Source: Hymenobacter elongatus
GTDB taxonomy: Bacteria > Bacteroidota > Bacteroidia > Cytophagales > Hymenobacteraceae
Direction: 5' to 3'
Length of the DNA stretch: 64,000 nt
NCBI RefSeq assembly: GCF_004745955.1
Contig: NZ_SRLD01000006.1
Span: 62,001-126,000 of the forward strand
A model generated the notes under the pieces. The model did no database searches. It was not told the origin of the DNA and worked only from the letters and a program-made list of their open reading frames with translations. Shown in pieces: positions 60,285 to 64,000 of this stretch; position 1 is the first letter of the stretch, and every line of letters begins with the position of its first letter. A program made the position numbers and the translations under genes.

Positions 60285-63200
60285 TTACTTCACTACTTCA
60301 AACCAGCCTTTGTACGCCTTGCCATTGGCGAGCTTAAGCAAGTAATAGTACACGCCGGCGGGCTGTTCTTCGGCCTTCCAGTTGTCGTCGTAGGCAGTGG
60401 TTTTGTACACCTCCTTGCCCCAGCGGTTGAAGAAGCTCATCGAATAGCCCGAGTACAGCCCCAGGTTGCGCACCACAAACGCATCGTTCAGACCATCCCC
60501 GTTGGGCGTGATGACGTTGTAGAACACCAGGTCGTTGGTGAAATTAACGCAGGCCTCGTTGGAAGAAGACGCCAAAATCCCCGATGCAGGATCGGCGGGA
60601 CCCAGGGCCACCACCCGGAAGCACTGGTCGAAACCCGCGGAGCCGGTCGGCAGTGTCAGCTCCAGGGTGGCCGCCGATACGGTAGCCACCACTTGGTCGG
60701 TACCGCTGGTGGCCGTGCGCAAGATCCGGTAGCCTTCCACCCCAAACCCTTTGTAGGCATTCCAGGCGAGTTTTACCGTGCCTTCCTGGCGGCCATCCCG
60801 GCTGCCTTCGGTGGCCGTAGCCGCCAGCAGAACGGTCGTATGCTCCTGGCTGGCCAGCGTGGTGCCGCAATTGTTGAGCAGCTCCAGCCGGTAGTCGTAG
60901 GCGGTGGCGTCGGCATCCACGCTGGTATCCGTGAAGGAAAAGGCCGTGTTGGCCACGCTGCCCACCACGGCGAAGGCCCCGGTGCTGCCCGCGTTGCGCC
61001 GCAGAATCCGGACCTGGCTGCCATTGTTGGAGGTCTCGCTCGCCAGCAGGGGAAGCGTGATGCTGCGGTCGCCGCGTTGTACGGTAGCCAGCTCCAGGGT
61101 CACCCGGGCATTATCGGGCCGTATGGTGAGCGAGGCCAGCGGTCCGGCGCAGCCGAAGCTGGAGCTTTCGGTAACGGCTACGGTGCGCGCCGCGCTGCCA
61201 GCCGGAAAGCTCACCCTAATCGTGCTGCTGCCATTGCCGCTCACGATAGTGCCGCCTGTTACGGTCCAGGCATACGTGGAGCCGGGGGTGTTGAGCACCG
61301 AATACTGCTGGGTGCCAAAGCCGCTGGGCGTAGGGCAAATGCTGGCTGGACCTGCTACCACTACCGCCGCCGGCCGTGGGTCGACGATAAACTGCCGGCT
61401 GAAAACCGGCCCGGCGCAGGTGCTACTATTCGTTTCCTGGGCCGTGAGGATGTGGGGGCCCGGGGCCGGGGTGGCGAAAGTAGCCGTGTTGCCCGTGCTG
61501 GTCACCGCCGTTCCGTCCAGAAGGAAGGTGTAGCTGGAAGTAGGCGCGCCCGGCAGCGAGAAGCTCACCGTGCCCCCGGCGCAAAGCCGGTCGGGGCCGG
61601 CAATGGCCAGATTAGCGGCCGGGGAGGGCCGAACCGTCACGGCCAGGGCCTGGCTTTGGCCGAAGCAGGTAATGGCGCCGCCGTTGGGGTTGCTGGTTTC
61701 CGTTACGCTTACGGTGCCCGTGCCTGGTCCATTCCACTGCACCTGCACCGTGCCCGGCCCAGTGCTGATTTGGGTGCCGCCCGTAATCTGCCAGGCATAC
61801 ACCGAGCCGACGGTAGGCGACACGGAATAAGTGTACGGCCCATTGGCCAGGCACACGCTGGCCGGACCCTGGGGCGTTTCGGTGTTCAGGCGCTGGTTGA
61901 TAATTACGGGGAATGTTACCGGGTCGGAGTCGCACCCGAACTGGTTGCGGGCAAAGGCCTGGACGCTGGCCGTAGCGTTGGCCGCGCCCCAGTTCACGGT
62001 AATACTGGCCGTGCCGTTGCCGCTGACTACGGTGCCGCCCACTACCGACCAGCGGTATTCGGTGCTGCGCGGATTCACGATGCTGTAGACCACCCCCTGA
62101 ATGGTGGGGCAAACGGAGCGGGCACCCTGGATGTTATCGGTGGGAGCCTGAGGGTTTACCGTGATGCGTACTGTATCGGTCACCGGGCAGTTCCAGGGAG
62201 CCAGAGCCTGTACCACAAACGTAAATATTTGGGGCGCGCTGGTGGAAGGCGCAGTAAATAGGGGCTGAGCGGCCGTCGGGTCATTAAGTCCAACAGCCGG
62301 GCTCCACTCATAACCATAGCCACCGCGGGCCAGGGTTCCCAGCCGTATCGACTTACCGGCGCATACGGCAGCATCCAGGCCCGCATCGGCTACGGTTTGC
62401 GGGTACACCCCAATCCGGACTGTACTGGTGGCTGAGCAGCCCTGGGTGTTGGTTACCGTCAGGGTATACTCAAGCTCTACTGCGCCGCTTTGGTTTGCCA
62501 GCTGAAACACGGGCTGAGCTATGTTGGGATTACTAAGATTGGTAGCCGGGCTCCAGCGGTAGGTGTAGCCCGCCACCGCTGGTACTCCCAGCACGGAAGC
62601 TTCTTTGGAACACAGCTGTCGGCCAGGGCCCGCGTTGGCAACGGCGGCCGGATTCACCGTGACTTGCACCGTTTTGGTATCGGTGCAGCCGGCCGCCGTG
62701 GTGACGCGCAAGGTGTAGGTCGTAGTGACCGGAACTGTGCCAGTGTTGGCTAGCGTCACGGTTGGGGCCACGGCGCTAGCACTGCTCAGGCCGGTGGCCG
62801 GGCTCCACTGGTAGGTGCTGCCGGCCACGGCGCTGGCGGCATTGCCCAGCACAGCCGAGCCGCCGGAGCAGAAGACTTTAGCGGTGCCCGCCTCGGCCAC
62901 GGCGGCCGGGTTGAGCGTGACGACGACGATATCGGTAGCGGTGCAGCCTTCAGTCGTGGTGGCGGTGAGCGTGTAGGTAAACTGCTGGGGCGCAATGCCG
63001 GTGTTGGTCAGTAAGAAAGTAGGCTGGGCCACCGTCGTGCTGCTCAGGCCGGTGGCCGGGCTCCACTGATATGTGTAGCCCATTAAGGCTGATGAACCAA
63101 GCGTTTTGGCGTCGCCCGAGCAGGTGGCCACATCATTACCCGCATTGGCAACGGCTGCTGGGTTCACCGTCACGTCCACCGTTTTGGTAGCTACGCAGCC

Positions 63201-64000
63201 TGGACTGGTCGTTACGCGCAGCGTATAGGTGATGGTAAATGGGGAAGAACCTGTGTTGGTCAACGTTACGGTGGGGGCCACCGCCGTTGGGTTGCTTAAG
63301 CCGGTAGCGGGGGTCCATAGGTAAGCACTGCCCGCCACGGCACTACCCGCGTTGCCCAGCACGGCCGAGCCACCCGAGCAGAAGACTTTAGCGGTGCCCG
63401 CCTCGGCCACGGCGGCCGGGTTGAGCGTGACGGTGACGATATCGGTGGCCGTGCAGCCTTCAGTCGTGGTGGCCGTGAGCGTGTAGGTAAACTGCTGGGG
63501 CGTAGCGCCGGTGTTGGTCAGTAAGAAAGTAGGCTGCGCCACCGTCGCGCTGCTCAGGCCGGTGGCCGGGCTCCACTGATACGTGTAGCCCATTAAGGCT
63601 GATGAACCAAGCGTTTTGGCGTCGCCCGAGCAGGTGGCCACATCGGTGCCCGCATTGGCAACGGCGGCCGGATTCACCGTGACTTGCACCGTTTTGGTAT
63701 CGGTGCAGCCGGCCGCCGTGGTGACGCGCAAGGTGTAGGTCGTAGTGACCGGAACTGTGCCAGTGTTGGCTAGCGTCACGGTTGGGGCCACGGCGCTAGC
63801 ACTGCTCAGGCCGGTGGCCGGGCTCCACTGGTAGGTGCTGCCGGCCACGGCGCTGGCGGCATTGCCCAGCACAGCCGAGCCGCCGGAGCAGAAGACTTTA
63901 GCGGTGCCCGCCTCGGCCACGGCGGCCGGGTTGAGCGTGACGACGACGATATCGGTAGCGGTGCAGCCTTCAGTCGTGGTGGCGGTGAGCGTGTAGGTAA
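60285..64000 (-). CDS. giant repeat surface protein with CHU_C (gliding-type) C-terminal domain, 5' end outside window
   Basis: At least 1238 residues are visible; the frame is still open at the window edge. The N-terminal visible part is a run of seven to eight modules of about 85 residues (PKD/Ig-like), each with a CSG or CSK cysteine, a YQWSPATGLS phrase and an end like GCT-TD-V-VTLNPAAV. Then come PKD-like modules with VVGGTVVSGNGTASITVNWG, an FN3-type segment (about 930-1090 of the visible part) and the C-terminal CHU_C domain (VITPNGDGLNDAFV, NRWGKEVYKT, WKAEEQPAGVYYYLL, GWFEVVK). This is a type B T9SS signal. Probable adhesin or motility-associated surface protein. Confidence 0.88.
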   Translation of the reverse strand, partial: TYTLTATTTEGCTATDIVVVTLNPAAVAEAGTAKVFCSGGSAVLGNAASAVAGSTYQWSPATGLSSASAVAPTVTLANTGTVPVTTTYTLRVTTAAGCTDTKTVQVTVNPAAVANAGTDVATCSGDAKTLGSSALMGYTYQWSPATGLSSATVAQPTFLLTNTGATPQQFTYTLTATTTEGCTATDIVTVTLNPAAVAEAGTAKVFCSGGSAVLGNAGSAVAGSAYLWTPATGLSNPTAVAPTVTLTNTGSSPFTITYTLRVTTSPGCVATKTVDVTVNPAAVANAGNDVATCSGDAKTLGSSALMGYTYQWSPATGLSSTTVAQPTFLLTNTGIAPQQFTYTLTATTTEGCTATDIVVVTLNPAAVAEAGTAKVFCSGGSAVLGNAASAVAGSTYQWSPATGLSSASAVAPTVTLANTGTVPVTTTYTLRVTTAAGCTDTKTVQVTVNPAAVANAGPGRQLCSKEASVLGVPAVAGYTYRWSPATNLSNPNIAQPVFQLANQSGAVELEYTLTVTNTQGCSATSTVRIGVYPQTVADAGLDAAVCAGKSIRLGTLARGGYGYEWSPAVGLNDPTAAQPLFTAPSTSAPQIFTFVVQALAPWNCPVTDTVRITVNPQAPTDNIQGARSVCPTIQGVVYSIVNPRSTEYRWSVVGGTVVSGNGTASITVNWGAANATASVQAFARNQFGCDSDPVTFPVIINQRLNTETPQGPASVCLANGPYTYSVSPTVGSVYAWQITGGTQISTGPGTVQVQWNGPGTGTVSVTETSNPNGGAITCFGQSQALAVTVRPSPAANLAIAGPDRLCAGGTVSFSLPGAPTSSYTFLLDGTAVTSTGNTATFATPAPGPHILTAQETNSSTCAGPVFSRQFIVDPRPAAVVVAGPASICPTPSGFGTQQYSVLNTPGSTYAWTVTGGTIVSGNGSSTIRVSFPAGSAARTVAVTESSSFGCAGPLASLTIRPDNARVTLELATVQRGDRSITLPLLASETSNNGSQVRILRRNAGSTGAFAVVGSVANTAFSFTDTSVDADATAYDYRLELLNNCGTTLASQEHTTVLLAATATEGSRDGRQEGTVKLAWNAYKGFGVEGYRILRTATSGTDQVVATVSAATLELTLPTGSAGFDQCFRVVALGPADPASGILASSSNEACVNFTNDLVFYNVITPNGDGLNDAFVVRNLGLYSGYSMSFFNRWGKEVYKTTAYDDNWKAEEQPAGVYYYLLKLANGKAYKGWFEVVK
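62635..62980. repeat. long identical repeat inside the CHU_C protein gene, copy 1
   Basis: This segment is identical, base for base as far as I can read, to 63655-64000, 1020 bases away. A weaker period of about 510 bases (two 85-residue modules) is also visible, for example the block around 63080 and around 63590. The match continues past the window edge. Confidence 0.85.
63655..64000. repeat. long identical repeat inside the CHU_C protein gene, copy 2
   Basis: Partner of the segment at 62635-62980. Zero differences at the synonymous level indicate recent duplication or ongoing gene conversion. Confidence 0.85.

Noticed and set aside
58758..62261. 1167-codon open frame on the plus strand
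   Set aside because: It runs antisense through rlmD, its terminator and the CHU_C gene. Composition is Gly/Ala/His/Arg-rich with no domain, so it is a frame shadow.
62635..64000. Possible tandem mobile repeats
   Set aside because: The repeats lie wholly within one reading frame and encode PKD-like modules, so they are protein repeats, not insertion elements.

Overview
The window looks like chromosome from a high-GC Bacteroidota, most likely Cytophagales close to Hymenobacter. The evidence is type IX secretion (T9SS) sorting tails on several giant surface proteins, a PorV2/PorU2 pair, a CHU_C (gliding-type) C-terminal domain, a Bacteroidota-type curli locus, an iscS-iscU-iscA set without iscR, and promoters with the Bacteroidota TAnnTTTG -7 box. 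I saw no tRNA, rRNA, CRISPR array, intact insertion sequence or prophage.

Layout. 1-426 is nested repeat elements. 427-6564: a lipoprotein, an ABC-F ATPase, a small unknown gene, murI and a ygiB/ygiC-like pair. 7076-13738: a curli (functional amyloid) locus in the order csgE, csgF, csgG, a csgA-like and a csgB-like curlin, a csgH-like gene and a beta-propeller lipoprotein. 14391-23969: three T9SS cargo proteins in tandem. 24057-26728 (minus): iscS, iscU, an unknown gene and iscA. 26893-29570: mce, tsaC, cca. 29738-32825 (minus): PadR regulator plus a PspC/PspC/GIN membrane protein. 33150-39518: porV2-porU2. 39621-53849: a broken oxidoreductase gene, an acyltransferase, folA, fmt, a lipoprotein, namZ, an FtsX-like permease, an M23 peptidase, a ferredoxin reductase, an M3 peptidase, two small envelope proteins and thiL. 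53903-60131 (minus): a lipoprotein, then a rearranged stretch between a conserved small gene and rlmD that holds three paralogues of a two-helix membrane protein plus duplicated gene ends. 60285-64000 (minus): a giant repeat protein with a CHU_C tail that runs off the window.

How the parts fit. The curli genes, the T9SS cargo genes, PorV2/PorU2 and the CHU_C protein are all cell-surface machinery. Two export routes (CsgG pore and T9SS) therefore dominate the accessory content, mixed with ordinary housekeeping genes.

Most unusual points: (1) a modular family of MITE-like palindromic elements that share hairpin arms but differ in terminal repeats, including one nested in another; (2) the rlmD-to-55416 region, where a paralogous membrane-gene cassette and copies of the flanking gene ends recur; (3) a curli locus with a CsgG carrying an extra C-terminal barrel-like domain and a downstream propeller lipoprotein; (4) at least seven genes whose -7 box lies only 4-7 bases before the start codon, implying leaderless mRNAs; (5) very long perfect palindromes (54 bp, 54 bp and a 68-nt hairpin) at gene ends.
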